Positions 36,380-49,200 of a DNA stretch of 64,000 nt are shown here, one piece after another; the first letter of the stretch is position 1, and the number at the start of each line of letters is the position of its first letter. The DNA is from Taeniopygia guttata (lineage: Eukaryota > Chordata > Aves > Passeriformes > Estrildidae). Position numbers and translations under genes: made by a program. Location: contig NC_133032.1 in the NCBI RefSeq assembly GCF_048771995.1, forward strand, positions 20,599,001 to 20,663,000, in the 5' to 3' direction. Under the pieces are notes generated by a model. The model did no database searches and was not told where the DNA came from. It saw nothing but the letters and a program-made list of their open reading frames with translations.

Positions 36380-39300
36380 GGGGTAACTGAGCTTGTATCA
36401 AGAAGCAAACCACACACAATCCCACCCCAAAGAGGACTGTCTCATTAGATCTACTCTGCAGGGAGCTATTTGCCTGGCTGGTGAGCTAGCTGAGCTGAGC
36501 CCCAGTTGCCTCTACTGACACACTGATGGAGAAAATATTACAGCATGCCCACAGGCCTGGGGGAGCAAGCAGACCAATATATAAGCAAAGGAGGCATCAG
36601 AACAAATGAGGGAGCACATGAGCTGTGTTTCAGCTGAAATCTCTACATCCTGAATGACTGCAGCTTGTTTACACACCTAATGTGGAGTGGTGCAGATGGG
36701 AAGGGGGATTTAAAGCCATCACAGAACTTTAAAAATAGCACAGTGGAAGTCATTGTTCCCCTTCTCAATTAGGAGGACAGGAAATGAAAAACCATGGGTG
36801 TAGAGGCTTTCTGCTTCAGCCCTGAGGGAATGACCCAGAGTCATGAGAATATAGGCCAGATATTGAAGCAAAGAATGGGAAACAGCAGGAGACAATGGAA
36901 TATAATTTGTGTGGATAGACTGTAGCAGTCTCTACAGAAAGAATTACAAAACATTCTGTGGAGAGAATATTGCTGTGGGCAACTGCTCATGAATGAGCAG
37001 AAGTGGAAAACTGCTGGTGAAATGGAATAAAATTCTTCACTGCACCTTGGTTTCACAGTGGACCATGCAATATCATCTTGCCAATATGGACATTGTTTTG
37101 AGTGATAACAGTAATTATGTGATTAAACAGAGCACAGAAAAATATACATCATACGCACAGGGAAATTCTTTGCTGTGTCCTTGGGAAAACTGCAGAAGTG
37201 TTGGTTTCCAAGTTACTTTGAGTTAGAGGGGAGAAGCACTGAAGACTGTGTAGTAGAGAGCACTGGTGTATGGACCAAGGGATGAACAAGTCCATTTCTC
37301 TGTGGAACTCAGTGTATCACTGAATGCATTTTTAAAGGCAAAAAAATTCATGTAAGGATTTTCCAGTTTGCAAACAGTCAGAACAAGATGATGTGAGGCA
37401 AAGGAGATTATCACTATAGGGTAGCATTAGGAGTAGGACATGAAGAAAGAATAGGGCATGGGGTGAAGGAAAAGCTACATTCCAGGCAGGAGTTACTGCA
37501 CATGGTGAAGGGAAAATACTGCTTGAGGAGCAGGGTATTCAGGGACTGGGGGAGAGTCAGGTTGGAGGAGGAAAGAAGTCAGCTCTGAGAGGCATAGGTA
37601 GATGGGAGAGAGAAAATCAAGACACAGAGAAGAGAAATGAGTGAGGATGGAAAAAGGAAACACGTGTTTGTGAGCAAAAATAGTTACACTAGTAGGAAGC
37701 CTGTGGAAACAGACTACTTGTTCCAGGTGTTTAACTGTAACCAACTGTGGTATTTAGAAGAAACACTTCAAAATTGCAGTAACAATGTCTTTGTGAAGTA
37801 GGTAAGGTCTGAGGGGTGCGAGGCAAAGATGGAAAGATTGAAAGGCAGAGGAGGAGTCTCTGTCGGTGTGGGAGTAGAAGGAGAACATCCCTCACAAGGT
37901 GCAGAGCTTGACTTTGAGTCTCTTTGCTTATGAAGATATGCTGTGAATGCCCCGGCTCTGCTGGCTCATCAGCAAATACACTTGGAATCACTGTTTAGAT
38001 CAAGCTTCAGAGTGCTGCCAAATGTACTGCAAAGTATTCTCTGGGCTTGACCCTTTGGAAATAAAGGGGTCAGTGTGTTACAGCCATCCCAAGTGCCAAG
38101 AAGCAGAAAAGGAGAAGTTGTAATTGTAGACTTGAAGCTATAATTATAGTAAAGAGAGAGGACTTGACAGATACAAACTGGATAGTGAGACTTTCTTCGA
38201 TTGTTGTAGTGAGATGAACACCAGCCAAGCTATATTCCTAGCTATTCTTCCCCCAAAAGTGAAATAGATGTGTCTTAATCATCTCTGTCTTGGTGTAACT
38301 AATATGGTCATCGGGAGGGAGGAGAGGAGTAAGTTGCTCCAAAATAAATATATTGGTTAAAAAAAAAAAAAAATCCTCTCTAAGAAAATTACTTTGCTAA
38401 CAAAATGTTTGCATTTTTAAGAAAGACAAAGAAATTTGAAACCCTAACAATATTGATTGTTTTAAAGCTTGTTTTCATAAAAAAGTAGCCAAAACTTTGC
38501 ACATGTAGTACATTCCCCTACACCTTTATTGGCCTTCCCAGTCAGTGATAGGCTTTGTAGGACTCAATCTCTGCTTTGTGTTGTCACCATGCTCTCCCAA
38601 GGATGTGCATAGGGGTACTTGACAGATGATTCTCTTCCACCCTTAATTCTCTGCAGCAGCAGCTCTTTTTACTACAGGCCTATCTGGGGGACACTCTTAA
38701 GTTTATCTGGGGGGCAGTGAATGTCATGTCCCATGAGAGTGTTAGTCTGTTCTTTCAGCACTTCCCATTAGCTTTCATAGGGGACGAAAATGATGATCCT
38801 ACCTGGAACCTCAGTACATCCCAACATAGTTTATAACTTCATAGGTGAATCTGAGGAGTCAGATGTATGTTTTGTAGGTGTATCATTGTTTGAACCTCCA
38901 TATACTTTTGGGCTTTAGAACTAAGAGCATACTGCAGAAATTTTCTCTACTTGGAGTTACTTAATTTTGGCCCCAGAGACTTGAGCTGCAAATTTAGATC
39001 AGCATTTGATTTGACTCAGTTTTACTTCTGGCTGTAATTTTTAAAAAGCATAGATTTGCAGGGCTTTGGAAATATTTGAAGAAAGTAAAACTCTGCCAAT
39101 GTCCACGTGAACAGATTTTTAGCAGTAATAATGAAAGACATTAAATCACTTTTTGAAGAAGAGTAAACCAAAATATGAAGATTTACGTACACTGTATAAA
39201 GTAGCAGTGAATCTGTAACTCAGTCACGTTATTTTCCAATTATTTGACCATTACAAGAATTCAACCCCAGCAGTGTCTGTCAGGCTGCACTAGCACTCCT

Positions 39301-40235
39301 TTGTGTTTTTGCTCTTCATGCAATCAACAATGCTAAGTACATTCATCTAATATATTAAACATGATTTAGAAGCTGACTTTCTTGCAAATTTTCTGTACTA
39401 AAATTTGTATTATAGACATAAATAAGCAGTCAAGATTAAATGATTGTAGAACATGTTACAAAGGGTCCTAAAACATTCCCAGGGTAAAGATGGATAACAG
39501 GCCAGGATAGAGTGTGCTGCACAAAGGAAGAGGGCAGGAGAGAACCTTTTGACCTAAGGCCCTAGGGCACTGAGTCAGATCTCCTCTCACAGAGTCACAC
39601 GAAGTTTCTCATGAAACTTCAGGCAAAACAAGCCTGATCTCCAGAATGAAAGTCCTGCTGCAGTGAAGCTTTCAGAAGTCACAGGGCTGAAGGGATCTTT
39701 CTGCAATTTGGCCATGTTCTTCCCATGATTTTCACGACCAGGACACACGAGAGATTCCTGCCCCACTAACTAGTGGTTTCCACATAGAGCAGGACCATTA
39801 GTTATGTAAAACCAGTTGAAACTGGTGGGGAGAAACCAGGTTGCCAGTTACAAATATGTATGTACTATAAGGTAATACTAGTTAGGCCATCTGCAGAAGT
39901 CCACTGTAGATGACTGCAGTTTCTAAGTGATAGACTTTATCAGAAACCAGTCCTTGCAAAGTGAACAGCAAAACTAATGTCAGAAAGTCTCTCATCCTCC
40001 TGTCTGTGACAGCAAACCATTAAGTAGGAAAAAAAATAAAGCATTAAATCAAGTATGTGCAACAGGTAATGCTGACATAGCTATAATGTAGTCAGGAGAC
40101 AAATGTTAAATTAAAAAGTCATTCTGATTATCTTGCAGTCTTCCCCAGAGCCCACAAACCACTTCCTTTTCTACCCATGTGCTCTTCCCCGTCTTCACAG
40201 TAGGCAGAAGTCTGATGTCTCTGGGTCAGGCAGGC
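36380..40235. other. Non-coding DNA upstream of ICOS
   Basis: No exon recognised. The stretch at about 37400-37740 is purine-rich on the plus strand. A run of A lies near 38360. The ICOS promoter should be within the last few hundred bases, but no clear TATA box was seen there. Confidence 0.5.
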
Positions 40236-40293
40236 ATGAAGGCAGTTGCTGTAACTTTCTGTGTCCTCTGCTTTCAGTTTGAAGCGCTGTATG
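40236..40293 (+). CDS. ICOS: ICOS exon 1 (signal peptide)
   Basis: ATG opens [19 protein letters not shown] and a final G, followed by the strong donor GTGAGT at 40294. The phase-1 end joins exon 2 (G plus AT gives Asp20). The length of 58 nt equals the coding part of CTLA4 exon 1. It was found by eye; the 7.6-kb first intron is compatible with the large first intron of mammalian ICOS. A different upstream exon cannot be fully excluded without transcripts. Confidence 0.78.
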
Positions 40294-43200
40294 GTGAGTA
40301 ACATTTTGGATTATTCTCCTTGCAGTAGGTGTCTCTCTATAGAATTTAACTTAGCCAATGATGGGAGACAGTAGGTGAGGCATGATGACAAGGGGTTGGA
40401 GGAATAAAGGTAATGGAGGGTACTGGCTGCAAAAAGACTGCTCTCAACTTCAATATCACTAGAGTTGGTGGGAAGATAATACCTGCCAGCATAGAATGTT
40501 TGCTGTGAAACAAAAAAGTAGAAATTCTCATTGTTTATGTTCTTTAGCTCATCTGCTCAGTATTACCCTTTAGCTGTTGAGATTGTAGTGCTCCAGCCAG
40601 CTTCCCTTGATGGATATAAGATCTCATAGCAGCATGACAGTGAATAATAAAGAGAAACCAAATTATTAATATTAAACCTGCTCTCTTTTGGGCAGGGAAT
40701 TTTTATACAATGAAAAATGTATATGACATGGAAGAGTAGATGAGATCCTTTTGGTGCAGGCTTGAAACACAGATTTAAAAGGAAGCATGGAATTCCTATA
40801 CTGTGTTTGAAAATGTGCACAGTAACAGCACCAACCTCAGTCCAGCCTTAAACATAGATGTAGCATTTAACAAGATTCAGTGTTTTATCCCAGCTATGCA
40901 AAGTAAAATATCACAGCTTTACCTGTAACCTCTCTGAAACACACATATTAATCGGTCAGCATGGAAATACAGATAATAAAAGATTAAGAAGAATCTGTTT
41001 TCCCATTCATATTCTGTCCAAGGATTGGTATGATACATCATATTTAGTGTGCACAGTTACTAAACTCCATCTAAATACGTTCCTTTGATGGTCATGCCAA
41101 CGGCTATTAAATATTTGTTTCTGAAATTCTAGTGAAAAGAGATAGAATTTAAGTACTCCTGAGGTTTCAGGAACAGCTTCAGCTATCTTATAAATAAAAA
41201 CTAATTTTCAGCTCTTTAGGTAATGCAGATATATTTTTGAAGGCTAACTAATATATGGATGGCATGCTGAGTTTTCAGGTAGAATGAAAAGATGGGGGAA
41301 ATCACTAAAAAGAGTAATTGTAATTGGTATCTCTAAAGGAAGTTCTCCTTGGAAAGTTGTTCCTAAATCTACTAACAAAACATCCTTTCAGTTTGGTTAC
41401 TTTTCACCTAGTCAATTTAGCATGAATACCTGACCAGCATGTTTTTACACATGACTGAAGATATCTAGAAAGCCCTTCCTAGTGGGAAGAAATAAACCGT
41501 GATTTTAAGGGTGCAAATAATTGCTCTGTCTGATACCAGCATTTCTCTCTTCCTTCAAATACGGAGGATAGGATTTGGGCAGGGGACTAGACAAAGGAGA
41601 TTACAAGAGAAAGAGATTGCATGTAACAAAAAATGGTATCTCTCATGTTTTTTGTCTTACAGTGTTCTCAGCATAATTTGTGACTTCTGGATGTAAATAG
41701 GTCACAGGAGGTGATATATATGTGTACATATGTGCATTATGAATTGATAACCCAATTGTGATAAAGAAATTGTTCATAAGAGCAGGGAGCCTCTCTGTTG
41801 CCCATAGAGAAACACAGACAATGGGATTTTTGAGTACAGAGCTGGAGGTAGGATTCCATAGCACTTAAGGCCCTTGTTATGAAGCACTGCACATTAACTT
41901 TGGCACACCAACATTTGCAAACCATTATCACTCTTCACCCATGTATCTCCTATTGTCAATACAGCAGGAAACCATGGTAATTTTTTAGAAGGTCTTCTGA
42001 AATATTATCAGCTGGCTGGTCTTTCCATGGCATGTTTTATATGAATTTCACTATTTCTCAATGTAAGTTATACCATAGAAATAAAAGATGGCTTCCTATA
42101 ATAAATCAGGCCATTACTGCTTTGCTCACAAGGACTCCTTCCTCACTGAATCCTGGATCTTGAAAGATAGAAACATATTAGTTTTAGGCATACAACTACT
42201 GACACTAAATTGACAATGTCATCTTTCAGAGTGCCTTGGAAGTTCAAAACTATAGCAACTTTAAAACTATGTGCTGTTTCATTATGTATTTAGTATGAAC
42301 AAAACAAATGTGTTTTTTTTAAAGGCAGGGTCTGCGATTTCCTTGCTAATCTTCAGTCGCAAACACACGCTTGTTCTTTTTATCAGCTAGTTAGTTTTCT
42401 GAGAGCTGGGACAAATCATACAAACAGCAAGAAAACAAAGTAACATTGTTCTATTCTCCTGGCCTAAACCCCAAGCTTGAAAAGTGATTGAAAGTGGTTT
42501 TTAAACTTCTGTTAGGACCAAAATGTGTAATGGATTGGTGGTGTTTTCAAATAGTGCTGGGTCTGATAAGGAATAATTAGAAAGCTCAAAATTGCAATCC
42601 TAGTAAAATGAAAACAACACACTTTCCATTGGCCTCAGTATCCAAGCACACTACCATAGAAATCCCCAAACTTCTGCCAAAAGGTTTTTCTACTGCACTA
42701 AAGATGAAATGGAGGTGTAAATGTACGTGACTGTAAATACACTTATACACAAATGTACACACACTCAAGCTCTCCTTCAGAGCTTAACATAACAAGATGT
42801 AACTTATATACACATGTTAATATATTTGACTTATATCTAAACCACAATATTTGTCTTGGCACTCTGCTTCACATTAGGTGAACCAGGAACAACTTCTTGC
42901 AACTCCACATTGTGACACTGCTAGGAAGCAAACTAAAGATTTGTCTCCTCTTTTCTCAAAACTTTATATGCAATCAAATAATATTTTTATATGAAAAATA
43001 ACAAAAAGAAATCTTACAGCCAAAGCTAAGCATTTTTACTGCTGAACCAGTGAAATTCTTCTGTTCAATTTCAACATTACCATAATGTAGACTTCTATTC
43101 ACATACTTTTGAGGTAGAATTAGGGAGAATTAGTCAGGGAATCTCTCAATATTACTGAATGTTTAAACCCCAGGTTCCTATCTAACACCCTCCTAGATGT

Positions 43201-46200
43201 CATTCATTCTTACTGGAGCTTGGCAAGAAACATCCAGTTGTGTCCAGCCATTAACAACAGAGTGCTGCAGGTCCATATGATTACCTAGGAATGAATGGGT
43301 ACAAATGGGGACAGATCAGCAGTCAGGCACAGGGAGGGGAAATGAGCAATTTCTTAGTATTCAGCAAGTGCATTTAAATTAGGAACTGATGCAGAATAGC
43401 TAGTGAGTTTGAAATTTATATCAGCTCTCTCTCATTGTGGTCATCCATGTAGACAATTCTGTGTTTTAATCTCAGGCACTGTTAATCTAATTCTAAAATG
43501 TGCTGCCTTTATCCTATGCTAAGCACACTCTTCTCTATGGCCACTTGTTTCAGAAGAATACTAATTGTATCACAGTTACCAAAATGCTCATTCAGAGAAA
43601 TACTTTACTGAATGTTCCTTGAAAATAGTAATTTTAGGCTTCTGGGTTGAAGAGAATACAAAACAATCTTTCAGCTTGCCACAAGGTCACATGAACTAAA
43701 TGCTTAATGACCTCTCTCTGCCCTTTTTCATTAAAAACAAGGATTAAAACCATGATCTCTGACAAACATTTCAACCCATATGGTAGGAAAGGGCAATTTC
43801 ATTAGCTAACAGCGAAATTAAACTATTCTCAGAGAAAAGCAGAGAAATCAGATCTGCAGTTTTTACTTTAGTGCCCAGAGTAGGGTTGTCCCAGGCTCCT
43901 CTGGGAGATCACACCACTTGGCTCTGTAGCTGCCCTGACAGCGTCAGCATCTACCTTTACTCTCAGATGAGCAATGAAAATGTAGAGGTTTCAACTCCAG
44001 TTAGGTGCTTCTCAGAAGTATCATAAGTCTATGCATTCATTATACTCCCTAACTTCTGCTGCAGATTTGTTTTTTTCTTCCTTAAATTATTTGTTGGGTG
44101 TTTGGCCTAATTTTAAAGGTATGTGTTGGTATTTAGTGAACTACAGGATGTCAAACTACAGAGCATTTAAAATGATCTTTATCTCAAATGCTGTTCTCAT
44201 AGCAACGGTTTTCTTTCTTCATGCAACATATAAGTCACCAAGAATTATTTCTTTATTTGACCTTTGCTTTCATCTTTTCAGACTATATAAAATTTTAAGG
44301 GCTTGCACTTGCTGCCTGTGTCTTCAGTGGTTTTAGAGTTCTATTTCACTGTGGCTTGGCAAGCTGTGTCTTAGCTTCACACCAGTGGTACAAAGTGCTA
44401 AATAACTTGTCTGTTGTCATATACTTAAGTGATGGTCCTGAGAGAAGAACAGATATTAGAACTGTTACAGAATTAGATAAGGGTGCTGACTGTGCACAGT
44501 AAACTAGGAAGAATTTGATGACTAGGGAAAAGGTAAATCAGTCAAGAAGGGATAGCAGTTTTTACAGCTCTCTAACTGAGCATCACAAAGTGTCTTCTAG
44601 AAGTCCATTAGCTTCTGTGTCACACTAAAGGTATCTTAAATGAGTATCATCCATTTCAGTGCCCTTGCCAATGGCAGTAACTGAGGAGCAAAAATTCAAA
44701 AAGGAAAAAAAGCATGAGCACTAAAAGACTAAAAGAGATGAGATCATACAAAGGTACCCAAAAGAGAATGATCCTATGCTCCTGGGCATTTACAGGCTAA
44801 ATGTCAAAGATAACAGGTGCCTTGGAAAAAAAGGACTATTTATACTATGCAATCAGTGCAATACCTGGCACAGCTGGGGGGTCTGCTCCATGTGGATCTA
44901 TCTAGACTACCATGCAGATGTAACAAGAATAGGATAGTGCACCAAAGTCTTTAAGTATTTGCCCTGTATTTCCTTAGTGTCATAAAATCCTGATGTAGAT
45001 ATATTTAATTCTAAGAAGCATCTGAGGAACTTACTCAGGCTACCAGAAAACATGAGCAGCAGATAGAAATTTTTTCTGCTTATCTGTCTGAACATTTAAT
45101 TTTAGGGCACTGCAAAAAGGAAAATTACAAATGAAAACTCTCAGACTCTGCTATGTTGCCAGTACTGACATACAAATCATTCCAAAGTGTTGCCATGGTG
45201 CGTGGTGATGGAGGCAGTGGCTTAAGAAACAAAACCAGAATAATTATTAAAAATGTGTGTTCTGTAATGAAGATCACCTATGAACAATAAGAGAAAGGTT
45301 GCTATTGGAAAAGGAACAAAACCATATGCATTGCTTGAATATTTTCTTGATGTATGTTTTGGAACATGATCCAGATAATTATAAGATGTTTTGTTTTGCT
45401 GTGTCAAGCAGTGGGGGAAGCAGAACATTGATGGAAATGAGTACTTTGGTCTGGGAAAAGTATAATGCCGGATTATTGCAAAATCAGGACTCATGAGAGA
45501 TCAAAAATATGGTTTTTTATTTCAGGCAGATTTCCTCAGTATCTTGGTGAAAGAGTTTTACTTTCATGTCAGTTCTGTTTCTGAAGTACACATTACTTTG
45601 CAAAGGTGTTTATAAGTTCCTGTCCTGAGCATTTTCTTTCTACTTTCATTTTTATATTTAATTCTTTTATCATATGACTTTAGAGTGTAGCACAGAAAGT
45701 ATCAGGTAGGATAATGATACAAATTTTCAAATAGCTTCAGCATCTTAACATTTTATGGTTAACCCTCTGTTCCTGCATTGAATTTTCCTGCATTGAATCC
45801 TTCTTGAATTTTAAACAGAAAACAACTTTGTATTTTTCAGGAGTTGACGGCTGCTCATCATGTGCATGCAAAAATATAGGTAAGATGCATTTGCTTAATT
45901 TGGCTTACAGTTTTAAATTACTCTCTACATCAGAAAACACTGCCCTTAAAGGAAAAAAAACACATCATTTTTTACTGCCCATTTTAACATCGTTTTGTCT
46001 GAGGGAGTTTTCTGTGCTATTGGTTGCTGACTTTACAAAGTCAAGATGTGAGGTAGCAGGATGTCTTCAGTCAGTTCACTTTCTTTCCTGTTCCAAGAAG
46101 TTAGTAAAATGAGAGTCACACAACATCTGAAAGTTTTTCATAGAGATTTTGGGAGGGTCAAATGTGATTTCTGGACTGCATGTGGGTGCACGCACACAGT

Positions 46201-49200
46201 AACATTTGTCCTCTATACCTTTTATTATCTGAGCAATAACGGTACTAAAGCCATCTAAGTAATTGGGTTGATTAAATTAGGTTATGTATTGTCTCCAATC
46301 ACTATTCCACAAAGACAAGTCAGGTCCTGTTGTTAAGGCGGTCACATAGGAGCTTGGGATTCACATCCCATTTTAAAGTTTCAGCTACATAATCAAATTA
46401 GCAGGGTCGCTGGGCCCAGAGAGTGGTGGTGAATAGAGTTACATCCAACTGGTGGCTGCTTACAAGTGGGGTTCTCCAGGGATAGTTCTGTTTAAGGTCT
46501 TTATCAATGACCTCTATGAGGGGTGCACCCTCAATAACTTTGCAGACAACACCAAGTTAGGTGGAAGTGTTAGGTGGGAGTACAGGAAAGCTCTGGACAG
46601 GCTGGATCAATGGATCAAGATCAATTGTATGAGGTTCAACAAGACCAAGTGCCAAGTACTGCACTTGGGTTCCAGCAACCCAGGCAGCCCTACAAGCTGG
46701 GAGAAGTGTCTGGAAAACTGCCTGGTAAAGGTCCTGAGGGTCCTAGTCAGCACTCAGCTGAACATGAGCCAGTGTGTGCCCAGGTGGCCAAGAAAGCCAG
46801 TGGCATCCTGGCCTGTATCAATTACTTTGTGGCCAGGAAGATCAGGGCAATGACTGTCACCCTGTACTCAGCACTGGTGAGGCCAAATCTCAAATCCTGT
46901 ATCCAGGCTTGGGTCTCTCACTACAGGAAAGACATTGATGTGTTGGAATGGGTCCAGAGGAGGCAGCAGAGCTGGTAAAAGGAGTGGCTGAGGGAGCTGG
47001 GGGTGTTTAGCGTTAAAAAAATGAGGCTCAGGGGAGAACTTGCCATTTTCTACACCTACCTGAAAGAAGGCTGCAGCAAGGTAGTTTACTTAGGTACTTC
47101 TCCTAAGTAAAAAGTGGCAAGACAAGAAGAAATGGCCTCAAGTTGCACAAGGAGAGATTTAGACTGGATATTAGAAAAAAATTCTTCACTGAAAGAGCAG
47201 TGTAGCATTGAAACAGGATGCCTGGAGAAGTGGTAGAGTCATCACCCCTGGGGGAATTTAAAAGACTTGTTGGTATGGCACTTAGGGACATGGTTTGGTG
47301 TTGGACTTGGTAATACTGAGCTAATGCTTGGACTTCATGGTCTTAAGGGTCTTTTCTTATCTAAATGATTTTATAATTCCATGTTCAATAGGGTACAGAT
47401 TACAAACCATAAACCAGAGATCATTATTATCATTACCATCTTTTTCCCACATGTTTTATCTATGAATAGGACAATCTGACACTGAGGCAGGGATTATATG
47501 TCTATACAGTGTTTGGTCCAGGGGGCCGTTAAACAATATCTAGTAACTGATTTTGTAAGTAATATTAGTAACTTCACCATTTGGTAGCTTTAGTAATGAG
47601 TAGTATTATCAAGGTCACTGATCTAATGCTAACAGTAATCTCTCCAGCTTTAGAGCAGATAACAGCCCAGGTCTGATTTATTTTATCAGTAATGTCTGGC
47701 ACAATCAGAATAATGCAGTGTTATCTTATCGTGAGGGCTGCTTTTCACAGCCAGGCCATTCTTAATACCTACATGCCTTAAATTAAAATCACATGGTTCA
47801 TTTGTTTTGTTTAAATGAGTTTCTTAGCACTTTAAGGATTATTTTCACTGCTATATGTGTGACTATGCTTATTGTTTTCATGTCTTCAGATCAGGCCCAT
47901 GTCTCTGACGGCGAGGTGATGGTGGAATTTGAAAATGGAAACTTCCATTTCACATTCCCCAACCCCAAAAGTGTGAGTGAATTCAGCATGACCCTCTTCA
48001 AAGGGCGTGAAAAGAAGGAAATATGTGCAATCCATTTGAGCAAAGAGAGAGTTATCTCCAAGAGTAATGTCACCTACTGTCAGACACAGAATTCAAGTAG
48101 CAGCACCATTTTCATTCTTAAAAATCTGGGAAAAAAACATATTGACGTTTATACATGCTGCCTGGAGATATTCTTACCTCCTCCTTACATAGAACGCTGT
48201 CTGAAAGAAACCTTTTTGTACATCCAAGGTAAGTTTAGTTCTCTTCTCCCCTCACTTCAGTTTACTAATAAGTAGACACTGGGTATAGCTATGCTGCAGT
48301 GAAGAATGTGACTAGAGTTCACACAGCTAATGACCAGGCAGCTTAAAACTACTTAGCAGGGAGGGCTGGTAGCAGTGGAGCTGTGTTGACACACTGCTCA
48401 GCACATCCTCTCCATATTTCTTCATCCTCTTGTGCAGGTTTTGCAGGCCATGCTGAGCTTTATGGAGTGGTGGTGGCACCCAAGTTAGCTTGACTACAGC
48501 TTCTAGAGTAGTGCAGTCTCTCCTTTGCCTGCCTGCAACAGCAATTTCTCTTGTCCATTTTAAAGCTGCTGAGTATAAATGTTAAGATTAGGTCTAGCCA
48601 GTGGGAAAAAAAATCAATTCTGAGAACTATCTTCAAAAGCCTAGGACTAAAGAAAATTGATTGTAAAATATCCATACTAATAGCAGGATATGGAACTCTT
48701 GGATCCCTTGAAGTGTGAAGAAGACCTTCACCTCTGTGAAGCAGACCTTCAGCTTTAGGGCCTTCTTAGAGGAGAAGAGATCCACAGCTGTTGAAAATTT
48801 TTGGCTGTTTACTGAGAAGAGCTTGGACTAACTCTAGAAAGACTAACTGCCCAGGTTTTAATTGTGACCTGGCTTTTATTCAGTGGCTCTTTATTATACT
48901 AAACTGAAGGAGTTAATGGTGGTTTTGCTCACACCAATTCTTGGTTCTGCATACAGTTCAGTTGCAGCATGGTACTGTCTGTTGTCCTTCCTTTCCTTTC
49001 TTTTCCTCTCTGCCAACACCAGGAATAAGCAAACATAGAAGATGAAATGCTACAGCAATTACATGCTTTAGTCAAGTTGTCTCTCAACCCTCTCTGTATT
49101 TCAAAAGCTTCTCAGAATCAAGTTGTGACATTTGGTTTTGTCTGCAGCGTCCATTTCCATTTGTATGGATAGGCAGATGCTCAGAGCTTTTCCTAAATGT

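Noticed and set aside
45804-45884. Candidate ICOS exon 1 just upstream of exon 2 ([16 protein letters not shown] followed by GTAAG)
   Set aside because: It does not encode a signal peptide; the exon at 40236-40293 has a proper leader, a strong donor and the right phase.
46452-46978. Two overlapping 133-134-codon frames as host genes
   Set aside because: Both are pieces of the CR1 reverse-transcriptase region.
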